NCBI RefSeq assembly: GCF_018332475.1
Contig: NZ_BOQB01000056.1
Coordinates: 1 to 58,340, forward strand
DNA: 58,340 nucleotides
Direction of reading: 5' to 3'
DNA from: Bacillus sanguinis
GTDB lineage: Bacteria > Bacillota > Bacilli > Bacillales > Bacillaceae_G
Below are positions 10,264 to 18,512 of the stretch, in pieces. The notes under the pieces are model-generated. The model saw only the letters and a program-made list of their open reading frames with translations, was not told the DNA's origin and did not search any database. The position numbers and the translations under genes are program-made. Position 1 is the stretch's first letter, and each line of letters begins with the position of its first letter.

Positions 10264-11721
10264 ATGGAAAAGCAAGTGAGAGTGCGCTATGCGCCAAGTC
10301 CAACAGGACACTTACATATCGGAAATGCGCGTACGGCATTATTTAATTATTTATTTGCTCGTCATCAAGATGGTAAGTTTATTATTCGTATTGAAGATAC
10401 TGATGTAAAACGTAATGTTGCTGGTGGAGAAGAAAGCCAATTAAAATACTTGAAATGGCTCGGTATGGACTGGGATGAAGGTGTTGATGTTGGTGGTGAA
10501 TTTGGACCATATCGTCAAACAGAGCGTTTAGATATTTATAGAAAGTTATATGAAGATTTACTAGAGCGTGGTTTAGCTTACAAATGTTATATGACAGAAG
10601 AAGAGCTAGAAGCAGAACGTGAAGGACAAATCTCTCGTGGTGAAACACCTCGTTACGCAGGTAACCACCGTGATTTAACTGAAGCACAAGTGAAAGAATT
10701 TGAAGCTGAGGGACGTATTCCAAGTATTCGTTTCCGTGTACCAGCTGACCGTGATTACACATTTAAAGATATCGTAAAAGATGAAGTAGCATTCCATTCA
10801 AATGATTTTGGTGATTTCGTTATCGTGAAAAAAGATGGAATTCCAACTTATAACTTTGCGGTAGCAGTAGATGATCACTTAATGGAAATTACACACGTAC
10901 TTCGTGGTGATGATCATATTTCAAATACGCCAAAACAAATGATGATTTATGAAGCTTTCGGTTGGGATATTCCGCAATTTGGTCATATGACTTTAATTGT
11001 AAATGAAAGCCGTAAAAAATTAAGTAAGCGTGATGAGTCTATTATTCAATTTATTGAGCAATATAAAGAGCTTGGATATCTTCCAGAAGCAATCTTTAAC
11101 TTTATTGCACTACTAGGTTGGTCACCGGTAGGAGAAGAAGAAATCTTCTCTCAAGAAGAGTTTATCAAAATGTTCGATGCAGCTCGTTTATCAAAATCAC
11201 CTGCATTATTTGATTCTCAAAAATTAAAATGGATGAACAACCAATATATGAAAAAGCAAGATTTAGATACGGTGGTAGAATTAAGCTTACCGCATTTAGT
11301 GAAAGCTGGACGTATAGGTGAAACTTTAAGTGAACAAGAGCAAGATTGGATTCGTGATGTAATTGCGTTATATCATGAACAAATGAGTTTTGGAGCTGAA
11401 ATTGTAGAGCTTTCTGAAATGTTCTTCAAAGATCATGTTGATCATGAAGAAGAAGGACAAGAAGTATTAAAAGGTGAACAAGTACCAGAAGTACTTCGTG
11501 CGTTTGCTGGTCAAGTAGAAGCACTAGAAGCGATGGAACCAGCAGCAATTAAGGCGGCTATTAAAGCAGTCCAAAAGGAAACAGGTCATAAAGGTAAAAA
11601 CTTATTTATGCCAATCCGTGTTGCAACTACTGGTCAAACACATGGCCCAGAGCTTCCTAATGCTATTGCGCTTCTTGGGAAAGAAAAAGTTTTAAATCGT
11701 CTTCAAAAAGTAATTGGTTAA
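10264..11721 (+). CDS. gltX: Glutamyl-tRNA synthetase
   Basis: 485 aa, class I synthetase charging tRNA(Glu); in organisms using GatCAB it also mischarges tRNA(Gln). Shown by the HIGH-type motif HLHIGN (near residue 20), the KMSKS-type motif KLSKRD, and the C-terminal all-helical anticodon domain. Start chosen as ATG 10264, directly before the conserved [14 protein letters not shown] block, with GGAAGGTG at 10248-10255 as ribosome binding site; earlier in-frame ATG 10246 and TTG 10231 would put that site inside the gene. A weak promoter (TGGATA 10194-10199, TACAAT 10217-10222) is possible upstream. Confidence 0.97.
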   Translation: MEKQVRVRYAPSPTGHLHIGNARTALFNYLFARHQDGKFIIRIEDTDVKRNVAGGEESQLKYLKWLGMDWDEGVDVGGEFGPYRQTERLDIYRKLYEDLLERGLAYKCYMTEEELEAEREGQISRGETPRYAGNHRDLTEAQVKEFEAEGRIPSIRFRVPADRDYTFKDIVKDEVAFHSNDFGDFVIVKKDGIPTYNFAVAVDDHLMEITHVLRGDDHISNTPKQMMIYEAFGWDIPQFGHMTLIVNESRKKLSKRDESIIQFIEQYKELGYLPEAIFNFIALLGWSPVGEEEIFSQEEFIKMFDAARLSKSPALFDSQKLKWMNNQYMKKQDLDTVVELSLPHLVKAGRIGETLSEQEQDWIRDVIALYHEQMSFGAEIVELSEMFFKDHVDHEEEGQEVLKGEQVPEVLRAFAGQVEALEAMEPAAIKAAIKAVQKETGHKGKNLFMPIRVATTGQTHGPELPNAIALLGKEKVLNRLQKVIG

Positions 11722-11746
11722 CATTTTCTAGGTTTAGAAATATAAT
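11718..11746 (+). promoter_or_regulatory. cysE-cysS promoter
   Basis: TTAACA (11718-11723), a 17-bp spacer, and TATAAT (11741-11746). The -35 box overlaps the gltX stop codon. Transcription would start near 11753, just ahead of the T-box leader. Confidence 0.72.
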
Positions 11747-11764
11747 AAGTATACTTAAAACCTA

Positions 11765-12039
11765 ATAAGGAAAAGCGACGAGAAGGAGAAGTAGAAAATC
11801 AGGCTTTTTACAGAGAGAACCACCTTTAGGCTGGAAGTGGTTTATAAGCGGGTTTTTGAAATGCCCCTTCGAGTCTTCTGCTGAACAGCAAAATGTTTTG
11901 TGAAACGTCTTAGGGCGTTAAAGTAAGCAGAAGCGGTGTACACCGTTATCAGAGATGAGTTTGAGGCTTTTTTAGCCTAAACAGAGTGGAACCGCGCTTA
12001 TAAGGCGTCTCTGTCAATATGACAGAGGCGTCTTTTTTT
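11765..12039 (+). promoter_or_regulatory. T-box riboswitch leader of cysE-cysS (probably Cys-specific)
   Basis: The conserved T-box core AGAGTGGAACCGCG is at 11983-11996, preceded by a stem III-like hairpin (AGGCT/AGCCT, 11965-11978) and followed by an intrinsic terminator. Stem I features include AGTA (near 11790) and GGCTGGAAGTGG (11829-11840). A GAAATGC segment near 11858-11864 offers TGC (Cys) as the specifier; this choice is inference, supported by the cysE and cysS genes downstream. Uncharged tRNA(Cys) would pair with the specifier and the T-box bulge and prevent termination. Confidence 0.9.
12004..12039 (+). terminator. T-box regulated terminator before cysE
   Basis: GGCGTCTCTGTC (12004-12015), loop AATAT, GACAGAGGCGTC (12021-12032), then T7. 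It competes with the antiterminator that includes the T-box core at 11983-11996. Confidence 0.92.
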
Positions 12040-12153
12040 ATACCGTAAAACTGGGTGTGAGTATAAGTTTTATCTACGTGTATAAAGATTTAGGGAGATA
12101 AGTAGGGAGTTAGTTCACTCGAAAAAGCAGCCCATAAAGGGGAGGGAACGTCG

Positions 12154-12819
12154 ATGTTTAAGAGGCTTCGGGAAGATATTGAAGTCGTTTTTGAACAGGA
12201 TCCAGCGGCAAGAAGTTATTTCGAAGTCATTTTGACTTACTCTGGATTACATGCAGTTTGGGCCCATCGAATTGCACATGCTTTTTATAAAAAGAATTTC
12301 TTCTTTATTGCACGTTGGATCTCACAAGTTAGTCGTTTCTTTACTGGCATCGAGATTCATCCAGGAGCAACAATTGGTCGTCGTTTTTTCATAGACCATG
12401 GAATGGGGGTTGTAATTGGAGAAACGTGCGAAATTGGTGATAATGTAACGATCTATCAAGGGGTTACATTAGGTGGTACGGGTAAAGAAAAGGGAAAGAG
12501 GCACCCTACAATTCAGGATAATGTATTAATTGCTACAGGTGCGAAAGTACTAGGTTCTATTACAGTTGGAGAGAATTCTAAAATTGGAGCAGGGTCTGTC
12601 GTATTAAAAGAAGTCCCTGCACATTCTACAGTTGTAGGTATACCTGGCCGAGTCGTTATTCAAAATGGAGTAAAGATCGGTCAAGAATTAAATCACTCTG
12701 ATCTTCCAGACCCGATTTTTGATAAATTAAAGGTTATGGAATTAGAACTTGATAAATTGAAAAAACAACTTGAAGTAAAGGTAGAAAGGAAGGATAAAAA
12801 TGACTATTCACATTTATAA
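12154..12819 (+). CDS. cysE: Serine O-acetyltransferase
   Basis: 221 aa, a short Firmicute form. Makes O-acetylserine from serine and acetyl-CoA, the first step of cysteine synthesis. The N-terminal helical domain is followed by left-handed beta-helix hexapeptide repeats; the catalytic region contains [13 protein letters not shown] and the glycine-rich GVTLGGTGK turn. A GGGGAGGG site serves ATG 12154. Its end overlaps the cysS start by 20 bases, so the two are translated together and both depend on the T-box. Confidence 0.97.
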   Translation: MFKRLREDIEVVFEQDPAARSYFEVILTYSGLHAVWAHRIAHAFYKKNFFFIARWISQVSRFFTGIEIHPGATIGRRFFIDHGMGVVIGETCEIGDNVTIYQGVTLGGTGKEKGKRHPTIQDNVLIATGAKVLGSITVGENSKIGAGSVVLKEVPAHSTVVGIPGRVVIQNGVKIGQELNHSDLPDPIFDKLKVMELELDKLKKQLEVKVERKDKNDYSHL

Positions 12820-14197
12820 TACGTTAACGCGTCAAAAGGAAGAGTTTATTCCATTAGAAGAAAATAAGGTAAAGATGTATGTGTGTGGACCTACAGTTTA
12901 TAACTACATTCACATTGGGAATGCAAGACCACCTATGGTATTTGATACGGTACGCCGTTATTTAGAATATAAAGGGTATGATGTGCAGTATGTATCCAAC
13001 TTTACTGACGTAGATGATAAATTAATTAAAGCAGCGAATGAATTAGGTGAAGATGTGCCGACAATTGCTGACCGTTTCGTTGAAGCGTACTTTGAGGATG
13101 TAACGGCACTAGGTTGCAAACATGCAACAGTACATCCGCGTGTAACGGAAAATATGGATATCATTATTGAATTTATTCAAGAACTTGTGAATAAAGGATA
13201 TGCATATGAATCAGAAGGAGATGTATACTTTAGAACGAAGGAATTCGAAGGGTACGGTAAATTATCTCATCAACCAATCGCAGACTTACGTCACGGTGCG
13301 CGCATTGAAGTGGGAGAGAAGAAACAAGATCCGCTTGATTTTGCTTTATGGAAAGCTGCGAAAGAAGGAGAAATCTTCTGGGAGAGCCCTTGGGGGCAAG
13401 GTCGTCCAGGCTGGCATATCGAATGCTCGGCAATGGCGCGTAAATACTTAGGAGATACAATCGATATTCATGCTGGTGGTCAAGACTTGGCATTTCCTCA
13501 TCATGAGAATGAAATTGCGCAGTCTGAGGCGTTAACGGGAAAAACATTTGCACGTTATTGGATGCACAATGGATATATTAATATTAATAATGAGAAGATG
13601 TCTAAGTCACTAGGGAACTTCATTTTAGTTCACGATATCATTAAGCAATATGATCCACAGTTAATCAGATTCTTTATGCTATCGGTGCATTACCGTCACC
13701 CAATTAATTTCAGTGAAGAGTTATTACAAAGCACAAATAACGGACTGGAAAGAATTAAAACGGCTTACGGTAACTTAAAACATCGTATGGAAAGCAGTAC
13801 CGATTTAACAGACCATAATGAGAATTGGTTAGCGGAACTGGAAAAATTCCAGACTGCATTTGAAGAAGCAATGAATGATGACTTCAACACCGCTAATGCA
13901 ATCACTGAGTTATATAATGTAGCAAATCATGCGAATCAATATTTACTGGAAGAACACACGTCTAAAGTGGTAATTGAAGCATACATGAAACAACTCGAAA
14001 CATTATTTGATATTTTAGGGTTAGAATTAGCACAAGATGAGTTGCTTGATGAAGAGATTGAGGCACTTATTCAAAAACGTATTGAAGCTCGTAAAAATCG
14101 TGATTTTGCATTGTCAGATCAAATTCGCGATGATTTAAAAGACCGTAATATTATTTTAGAAGATACCGCTCAAGGTACAAGATGGAAAAGAGGATAA
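12800..14197 (+). CDS. cysS: Cysteinyl-tRNA synthetase
   Basis: 465 aa, class I synthetase. It has [16 protein letters not shown] (first zinc cysteine and HIGH motif) near the N-terminus, the GWHIECSAM zinc-binding segment, and KMSKSLGN as KMSKS loop. The C-terminal helical anticodon region is complete. AAGGAAGGA before ATG 12800 lies in the cysE end. Pairing cysE with cysS under one T-box couples cysteine supply with charging. Confidence 0.98.
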   Translation: MTIHIYNTLTRQKEEFIPLEENKVKMYVCGPTVYNYIHIGNARPPMVFDTVRRYLEYKGYDVQYVSNFTDVDDKLIKAANELGEDVPTIADRFVEAYFEDVTALGCKHATVHPRVTENMDIIIEFIQELVNKGYAYESEGDVYFRTKEFEGYGKLSHQPIADLRHGARIEVGEKKQDPLDFALWKAAKEGEIFWESPWGQGRPGWHIECSAMARKYLGDTIDIHAGGQDLAFPHHENEIAQSEALTGKTFARYWMHNGYININNEKMSKSLGNFILVHDIIKQYDPQLIRFFMLSVHYRHPINFSEELLQSTNNGLERIKTAYGNLKHRMESSTDLTDHNENWLAELEKFQTAFEEAMNDDFNTANAITELYNVANHANQYLLEEHTSKVVIEAYMKQLETLFDILGLELAQDELLDEEIEALIQKRIEARKNRDFALSDQIRDDLKDRNIILEDTAQGTRWKRG

Positions 14198-14199
14198 GA

Positions 14200-14607
14200 A
14201 TGATTGATGCAAAGCAATTAAACAGCTTAGCGTTAGCATACATGGGTGATGCGGTATATGAACAATATATCCGCTATCACCTACTTCAAAAAGGGAAAGT
14301 TCGTCCTAACCAATTACATCGATTAGGGACAAGCTTTGTTTCGGCAAAAGCACAGGCGAAAGTTGTTTATCATTTATTAGAGACAGCATTTTTAACTGAG
14401 GAAGAAGAAGCGGTACTAAGAAGAGGGCGCAATGCAAATTCAGGTACTGTTCCGAAAAATACGGATGTACAAACATATCGACATAGCACAGCTTTTGAAG
14501 CGCTAATTGGCTATCATTACTTATTAAATAATCGCGAAAGATTAGACGAAATTGTATATAAAGCAATTGCTGTTTTAGAAGAAAAGGAAGGGGGCACATC
14601 ATCATGA
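14200..14607 (+). CDS. mrnC: Mini-ribonuclease III
   Basis: 135 aa, a RNase III catalytic domain without the double-stranded RNA-binding domain. In B. subtilis it matures 23S rRNA ends. The N-terminal [16 protein letters not shown] segment holds the RNase III signature acidic residues. ATG 14200 is preferred over in-frame ATG 14182, which lies within cysS and would put the AGAGGA site (14189-14194) inside the gene. Its TGA overlaps the rlmB ATG (ATGA). Confidence 0.95.
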   Translation: MIDAKQLNSLALAYMGDAVYEQYIRYHLLQKGKVRPNQLHRLGTSFVSAKAQAKVVYHLLETAFLTEEEEAVLRRGRNANSGTVPKNTDVQTYRHSTAFEALIGYHYLLNNRERLDEIVYKAIAVLEEKEGGTSS

Positions 14608-15347
14608 GTAGTGAATATATTATCGGACGTAACCCTGTAATTGAAGCGTTACGATCAGGAAGAGATATTAATAAAATTTGGATCGCGGAAGGTGCTGCCA
14701 AAGGACAAGTACAAATTGTACTAGCACTAGCGAAAGAAAATAAGATTATTTTACAACACGCACCAAAGAAGAAGTTAGATCAATTAGTTGAGGGTAACCA
14801 TCAAGGTGTAATTGCTCAAGTGGCAGCATATCAATATGCTGAGCTAGAAGATTTATTTAAAGTAGCAGAGGAGCGTAACGAAGATCCGTTCTTCTTAATT
14901 TTAGATGAAATTGAAGACCCGCATAACCTAGGTTCTATTATGCGTACTGCGGATGCAACAGGAGCTCATGGAATTATTATTCCGAAAAGAAGAGCTGTAG
15001 GACTTACAGCGTCAGTTGCAAAAGCGTCTACAGGAGCAATTGAATACATTCCTGTTGCGCGCGTAACGAATTTATCTCGTACAATCGATGAATTAAAAGA
15101 ACGTGGACTTTGGATTGCTGGTACAGATGCGAAAGGGAAAACGGATTACCGTAATTTAGATGGTAAAATGCCAATTGGACTAGTAATTGGCAGTGAAGGA
15201 AAAGGTATGAGTCGTATTATTGGTGAAAAATGTGATTTCCTAATTACTTTACCGATGGTTGGTAAAGTTACATCCTTAAATGCTTCAGTAGCCGCAAGTT
15301 TGTTAATGTATGAGGTATATCGTAAACGTAACGAAATTGGTAAATAA
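14604..15347 (+). CDS. rlmB: 23S rRNA (guanosine-2'-O-)-methyltransferase RlmB (TrmH/SpoU family)
   Basis: 247 aa. It has an N-terminal substrate-binding domain (about 1-75) and a C-terminal SPOUT domain with the three SpoU motifs: [28 protein letters not shown], and [17 protein letters not shown]. The predicted target is the 2'-O of a 23S rRNA guanosine in the peptidyl-transferase region; the exact site is inferred from the family. Coupled to mrnC by ATGA overlap, with GAAGGGGG as ribosome binding site. Confidence 0.93.
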   Translation: MSSEYIIGRNPVIEALRSGRDINKIWIAEGAAKGQVQIVLALAKENKIILQHAPKKKLDQLVEGNHQGVIAQVAAYQYAELEDLFKVAEERNEDPFFLILDEIEDPHNLGSIMRTADATGAHGIIIPKRRAVGLTASVAKASTGAIEYIPVARVTNLSRTIDELKERGLWIAGTDAKGKTDYRNLDGKMPIGLVIGSEGKGMSRIIGEKCDFLITLPMVGKVTSLNASVAASLLMYEVYRKRNEIGK

Positions 15348-15350
15348 AAA

Positions 15351-15863
15351 ATGAACGATATTTTAATCGTTGACGGTTACAACATTATTGGGGCTTGGGG
15401 AGACTTGAAGAAACTACGGGATGTAGATTTACAATCATCAAGAGATGCACTGATTGATAAGATGGCGGATTACCAAGGTTACACAGGTACAAAGGTAATG
15501 ATAGTCTTTGATGCTTATACAGTCCACGGTATTGAAAAAAAGATGAAACAATCGCGTGTGGAAGTCATATTCACAAGGAAGAATCAAACTGCAGATGAAA
15601 AGATAGAGCAGCTTGCGATTGAGCTTAGAAATATAAATACGCAAATATATGTTGCGACTTCTGATTATACGGAACAATGGGTTATATTTGCGCAAGGTGC
15701 TCTTCGGAAATCTGCGCGTGAATTAGAGTTGGAAGTACAGGCGATGGAACAACAAGTAAGAAGGCGTACACAAGACACGAAAGAAAAGCAACCCGCCATG
15801 CGAAAGATATTTAGTAAAGATATTACAGAAAAATTAGAAAAATTAAGAAGAGGAGAGCGTTGA
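15351..15863 (+). CDS. rae1: NYN/PIN-like ribonuclease Rae1 (YacP)
   Basis: 170 aa. The NYN-domain fold starts with DILIVDGYNIIGAW, giving the first catalytic Asp of PIN-like nucleases. The B. subtilis homologue Rae1/YacP cuts mRNA in the ribosomal A site. The C-terminal third is lysine/arginine-rich, as expected for ribosome binding. ATG 15351 starts 4 bases after the rlmB stop and has no recognisable Shine-Dalgarno, so expression probably relies on coupling to rlmB. Confidence 0.9.
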   Translation: MNDILIVDGYNIIGAWGDLKKLRDVDLQSSRDALIDKMADYQGYTGTKVMIVFDAYTVHGIEKKMKQSRVEVIFTRKNQTADEKIEQLAIELRNINTQIYVATSDYTEQWVIFAQGALRKSARELELEVQAMEQQVRRRTQDTKEKQPAMRKIFSKDITEKLEKLRRGER

Positions 15864-15887
15864 AGCATTGACGCTCTTTATCTTTTT
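15854..15887 (+). terminator. Possible terminator after yacP, overlapping the sigH -35 box
   Basis: AGAGCGT (15854-15860) pairs with ACGCTCT (15871-15877) across a 10-base loop, followed by TTATCTTTTT. The stem is only 7 bp and the loop is large, so strength is uncertain. It covers the TTGACG box of the sigH promoter. Confidence 0.5.
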
Positions 15888-15897
15888 ACTGTATAAT
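15868..15897 (+). promoter_or_regulatory. sigH promoter
   Basis: TTGACG (15868-15873), 18-bp spacer, TATAAT (15892-15897): a SigA-type promoter 34 bases before the sigH start. In B. subtilis this gene is repressed by AbrB during growth; I cannot recognise an AbrB site by eye. Confidence 0.8.
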
Positions 15898-15930
15898 ATT
15901 GCTAAATAAATAGCGGTCGGAGGGATCAAG

Positions 15931-16590
15931 GTGGAAGCAGGCTTCGTAAGTGTAGGCGACGTTACATTTCGTGATTTAGAGGATGAGGCAATCGTTGAGT
16001 TAGTTCGAAAAGGTAATACTGACGCTCTAGAATATTTGATTCACAAATATAAGAACTTTGTTCGCGCGAAATCAAGATCTTATTTCTTAGTGGGTGCCGA
16101 TCGAGAAGATATTGTTCAAGAAGGTATGATTGGATTGTTTAAGGCAATTCGTGATTATAAAGAGGACAAGCTGTCTTCATTCAAAGCATTTGCTGAACTA
16201 TGTATCACTCGACAAATTATTACCGCTATTAAAACAGCAACAAGGCAAAAACATATTCCGTTAAATTCGTATGTGTCCTTAGATAAACCGATTTATGATG
16301 AGGAATCTGATCGGACATTATTAGATGTTATTTCGGAAGCTAAGGTAACGGATCCTGAAGAAATGATTATAAGTCAGGAAGAATATACAGACATAGAATC
16401 TAAAATATCTGAATTATTAAGCGATTTAGAAAGAAAAGTGCTTTCTTTATATCTAGACGGTCGTTCTTATCAAGAGATTTCGGAACAGTTAAATAGGCAT
16501 GTGAAATCTATTGATAACGCTTTACAGAGGGTGAAGCGAAAATTGGAACGATATATGGAAATGAGAGAGAGTACCACTTTAAATTCATAA
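15931..16590 (+). CDS. sigH: RNA polymerase sigma factor SigH (Spo0H)
   Basis: 219 aa, sigma-70 family. Directs early sporulation, competence and stationary-phase genes. Region 2 is seen around DREDIVQEGMIGLFKAIRDY and the following aromatic/basic helix; region 4 helix-turn-helix lies near LDGRSYQEISEQLNRHVKSIDNALQR. GTG 15931 is taken as the start because GGTCGGAGGGA (15915-15925) fits it and no closer ATG keeps the conserved N-terminus. It has its own promoter and is followed by a terminator. Confidence 0.97.
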   Translation: MEAGFVSVGDVTFRDLEDEAIVELVRKGNTDALEYLIHKYKNFVRAKSRSYFLVGADREDIVQEGMIGLFKAIRDYKEDKLSSFKAFAELCITRQIITAIKTATRQKHIPLNSYVSLDKPIYDEESDRTLLDVISEAKVTDPEEMIISQEEYTDIESKISELLSDLERKVLSLYLDGRSYQEISEQLNRHVKSIDNALQRVKRKLERYMEMRESTTLNS

Positions 16591-16598
16591 CAAATGCT

Positions 16599-16629
16599 AC
16601 AGGTGTAAAAAATCACCTGTTTTCTTTTT
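16599..16629 (+). terminator. Terminator after sigH
   Basis: ACAGGTG (16599-16605) and CACCTGT (16614-16620) form a stem, followed by TTTCTTTTT. Confidence 0.85.
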
Positions 16630-16653
16630 GTAGAGCGTGCAAAAGGCATGTCA

Positions 16654-16683
16654 TTGACATTGTCTTTTGTTGTATGATACATT
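16654..16683 (+). promoter_or_regulatory. rpmG-secE promoter candidate (extended -10)
   Basis: TTGACA (16654-16659), 18-bp spacer, and TACATT (16678-16683) preceded by TG (16675-16676), an extended -10. It lies 35 bases before rpmG and just after the sigH terminator. Confidence 0.6.
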
Positions 16684-16718
16684 TTTAGGGACATAATGTT
16701 ACAAGGTTGGTGTAACTA

Positions 16719-16865
16719 ATGAGGAAAAAAGTTGTACTCTCATGTGAAGAGTGTAAAAATCGAAACTACTCTACAATGAAAGATACGAGCTCAGTAGAGC
16801 GACTTGAAATAAAGAAGTTTTGTAAAACATGCAATCAGCATACAGTTCACAAGGAAACAAAATAA
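16719..16865 (+). CDS. rpmG: 50S ribosomal protein L33, zinc-binding form
   Basis: 48 aa, reading [17 protein letters not shown] at the start and ending in HKETK. Two CxxC pairs (CEEC near residue 9 and CKTC near residue 35) mark the zinc-containing form of L33, part of the large subunit near the E site. ATG 16719 follows AAGGTTGG. The secE start lies 32 bases on, matching the usual rpmG-secE-nusG order. Confidence 0.95.
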   Translation: MRKKVVLSCEECKNRNYSTMKDTSSVERLEIKKFCKTCNQHTVHKETK

Positions 16866-16897
16866 ATAATTGAAATAATACACTGGAGGTCCCGTAA

Positions 16898-17077
16898 ATG
16901 CGTTTAACGAACTTTTTCGGCGATGTAGGTCGCGAAATGAAAAAAGTAAGTTGGCCTAAAAAAGATGAATTACTCCGTTCAACAGCGACTGTTATCGCTA
17001 CAGTTGTCTTCTTTGCGATTTTCTTCGCAGTGGTTGATATGGGCATTTCTTCTTTAATTCGGTTAATTCTTGGTTAA
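16898..17077 (+). CDS. secE: Preprotein translocase subunit SecE
   Basis: 59 aa, the short Gram-positive form with a single membrane helix (about residues 29-56). The conserved amphipathic EMKKVSWPKKDELL motif (13-26) precedes it. SecE clamps the two halves of SecY (encoded at 43090) in the plasma membrane. ACTGGAGG serves ATG 16898. It is followed by a short region with a new promoter and terminator ahead of nusG. Confidence 0.96.
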   Translation: MRLTNFFGDVGREMKKVSWPKKDELLRSTATVIATVVFFAIFFAVVDMGISSLIRLILG

Positions 17078-17080
17078 TTC

Positions 17081-17111
17081 TTGAATAAGAAGCACTTATC
17101 CATGATATAAT
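17081..17111 (+). promoter_or_regulatory. nusG promoter candidate (extended -10)
   Basis: TGATATAAT (17103-17111) is a full extended -10. TTGAAT at 17081-17086 gives a long 19-bp spacer, which an extended -10 can tolerate. Transcription would begin near 17118. Confidence 0.55.
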
Positions 17112-17133
17112 GTTATTTATAAGAACTGTGTAA

Positions 17134-17155
17134 AAGCCCGGTGAACGGGTTTTTT
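17134..17155 (+). terminator. Short terminator between secE and nusG
   Basis: AAGCCCG (17134-17140), loop GTGAA, CGGGTTT (17146-17152), then TTT. It can end the rpmG-secE transcript, or attenuate the nusG transcript if that starts near 17118. Confidence 0.7.
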
Positions 17156-17180
17156 CATTTGCGCAAAAAAATGTACGTCA

Positions 17181-17201
17181 GGGAGGGAAGGACGCTCGTC
17201 C
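17181..17201 (+). promoter_or_regulatory. nusG ribosome binding site followed by a spacer hairpin
   Basis: GGGAGGG (17181-17187) is 21 bases from the nusG ATG at 17209, too far for normal initiation. The gap contains GGAC (17190-17193), loop GCTC, GTCC (17198-17201). Folding this hairpin would cut the effective spacing to about 9 bases. The fold is predicted by eye. Confidence 0.55.
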
Positions 17202-17208
17202 TAAATGA

Positions 17209-17742
17209 ATGGAAAAAAGTTGGTATGTTGTCCATACTTATTCTGGATATGAAAATAAAGTAAAAGCAAACCTAGAGAAACGTGTAGAATCAATGGGTAT
17301 GCAAGATAAAATTTTCCGTGTTGTTGTCCCGGAAGAAGTAGAAGTAGAAATGAAAAACGGTAAAGAAAAATTAATGAAAAGAAAAGTGTTCCCAGGTTAT
17401 GTATTAGTAGAATTAATCATGACTGATGACTCTTGGTATGTTGTACGTAACACGCCGGGTGTAACTGGGTTCGTTGGTTCTTCTGGTTCTGGATCTAAAC
17501 CATCACCTCTATTAGAAGAGGAAGTTGTTACCATTATGAAGCATATGGGAATGGATAACGAAGTGGTTGATTTCGACTTTGAACTTCATGAGACAGTGCG
17601 TGTAAATGAGGGACCATTCGCAGATTATACAGGTGCTATTGAAGAAATTGATGTGGAGAAGAAGAAGGTTAGCGTGCTTGTGGACATGTTCGGTCGCGAG
17701 ACTCCAGTTGAGCTTGACTTCCATCAAATTGAAAAATTATAA
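17209..17742 (+). CDS. nusG: Transcription termination/antitermination factor NusG
   Basis: 177 aa. NusG binds RNA polymerase, promotes pausing in Bacillus and links it to Rho or the ribosome. The NGN domain (about 1-110) opens with SWYVVHTYSGYENKV and contains FPGYVLVE; the C-terminal KOW domain (about 125-177) has VRVNEGPFADYTG. The start keeps the conserved MEK(S/N)WYVV N-terminus; an out-of-frame ATG at 17205 is ignored. Its ribosome binding site is unusually distant. Confidence 0.98.
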   Translation: MEKSWYVVHTYSGYENKVKANLEKRVESMGMQDKIFRVVVPEEVEVEMKNGKEKLMKRKVFPGYVLVELIMTDDSWYVVRNTPGVTGFVGSSGSGSKPSPLLEEEVVTIMKHMGMDNEVVDFDFELHETVRVNEGPFADYTGAIEEIDVEKKKVSVLVDMFGRETPVELDFHQIEKL

Positions 17743-17750
17743 AATGAAAC

Positions 17751-17779
17751 TTGAAATGAATTGTAAAAAGTGATAATAT
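17751..17779 (+). promoter_or_regulatory. rplK promoter candidate
   Basis: TTGAAA (17751-17756), 17-bp spacer, and TAATAT (17774-17779) with TG at 17771-17772, another extended -10. The nusG-rplK terminator follows within 15 bases of the -10. Confidence 0.5.
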
Positions 17780-17792
17780 CTTTTAAGTCAGT

Positions 17793-17819
17793 ACGTCTTC
17801 GTTATCGGAGACGTTTTTT
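17793..17819 (+). terminator. Terminator between nusG and rplK
   Basis: ACGTCTTCG (17793-17801), loop TTAT, CGGAGACGT (17806-17814) with one G-U pair, then T-run to 17819. It ends the nusG message, or acts as attenuator of rplK if transcription starts just upstream. Confidence 0.88.
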
Positions 17820-17850
17820 GAAAGATTTTATCCTTACAGATAAAATATGA

Positions 17851-17890
17851 CGTGGGAGGGCAAATCACTGTCCAATTGACCACATCACGG
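17851..17890 (+). promoter_or_regulatory. rplK leader element resembling an L1 binding site
   Basis: CGTGGGAGG (17851-17859) and ACCACAT (17879-17885) can pair through GTGG/CCAC with an asymmetric internal loop. The same pair of motifs recurs before rplA (18467-18495). L1 is known to autoregulate the L11-L1 operon by binding its leader; assignment here is inference. Confidence 0.5.
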
Positions 17891-17909
17891 ACTTAAGGAG
17901 GTGTGTCTC

Positions 17910-18335
17910 GTGGCTAAAAAGGTAATTAAAATGGTAAAACTTCAAATTCCTGCAGGTAAAGCTAACCCAGCTCCACCAGTTGGTCCAGCATTAGGACAAG
18001 CAGGTGTTAACATCATGGGCTTCTGTAAAGAGTTTAACGCTCGTACAGCTGATCAAGCTGGTCTTATCATCCCTGTTGAAATTACGGTATTTGAGGACCG
18101 TTCATTCACTTTCATTACTAAAACTCCTCCTGCTGCTGTTCTTCTTAAGAAAGTAGCTGGTATTGAGTCTGGTTCTGGTGAACCAAACCGTAATAAAGTG
18201 GCAACTGTTAAGCGTGATAAAGTACGCGAAATCGCTGAAACTAAAATGCCTGACCTAAACGCTGCTAGCGTAGAAGCTGCAATGCGTATGGTTGAAGGTA
18301 CTGCACGCAGTATGGGCATCGTTATCGAAGACTAA
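17910..18335 (+). CDS. rplK: 50S ribosomal protein L11
   Basis: 141 aa. L11 forms the GTPase-associated centre with the L10-L7/L12 stalk; thiostrepton binds there and RelA senses it. The N-terminal [17 protein letters not shown] proline-rich stretch and the C-terminal rRNA-binding domain ending in [10 protein letters not shown] are intact. GTG 17910 is chosen because AAGGAGG (17895-17901) fits it; an in-frame GTG at 17901 overlaps that site. Confidence 0.98.
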
Positions 18336-18353
18336 TTCGATTTGTTTTTTTAA

Positions 18354-18394
18354 AAAGGTTGCGGGTCTGGAATTCCAATTCGCAACCTTTATTA
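18354..18394 (+). terminator. Hairpin between rplK and rplA
   Basis: AAAGGTTGCG (18354-18363) pairs perfectly with CGCAACCTTT (18381-18390); the 17-base loop contains the palindrome TGGAATTCCA. The trailing TTTATTAT is a weak U-tract, so this may attenuate or stabilise the mRNA rather than end it. Confidence 0.6.
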
Positions 18395-18466
18395 TCGTAA
18401 ATGATTATCGTTTTTAAATAAATGGATGGCGCGCATCCTCAGGTTATACCTGAAAATAAGCGTAAA

Positions 18467-18495
18467 CGTGGGAGGTTATTCCGCTAAAACCACAT
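18467..18495 (+). promoter_or_regulatory. rplA leader element resembling an L1 binding site
   Basis: CGTGGGAGG (18467-18475) followed by ACCACAT (18489-18495) repeats the motif pair of the rplK leader with a shorter insert. It lies 17 bases before the rplA start and overlaps the region just ahead of its ribosome binding site. L1 binding is inference. Confidence 0.5.
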
Positions 18496-18512
18496 TCGAG
18501 GAGGAAATAAAA

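Noticed and set aside
10382-10762. Open frame of 126 codons on the minus strand inside gltX
   Set aside because: His/Leu-rich low-complexity translation typical of antisense shadow frames; no independent signals.
18426-18512. N-terminal extension of rplA
   Set aside because: Runs through the leader motifs and the GAGGAGG site of the true start at 18513.
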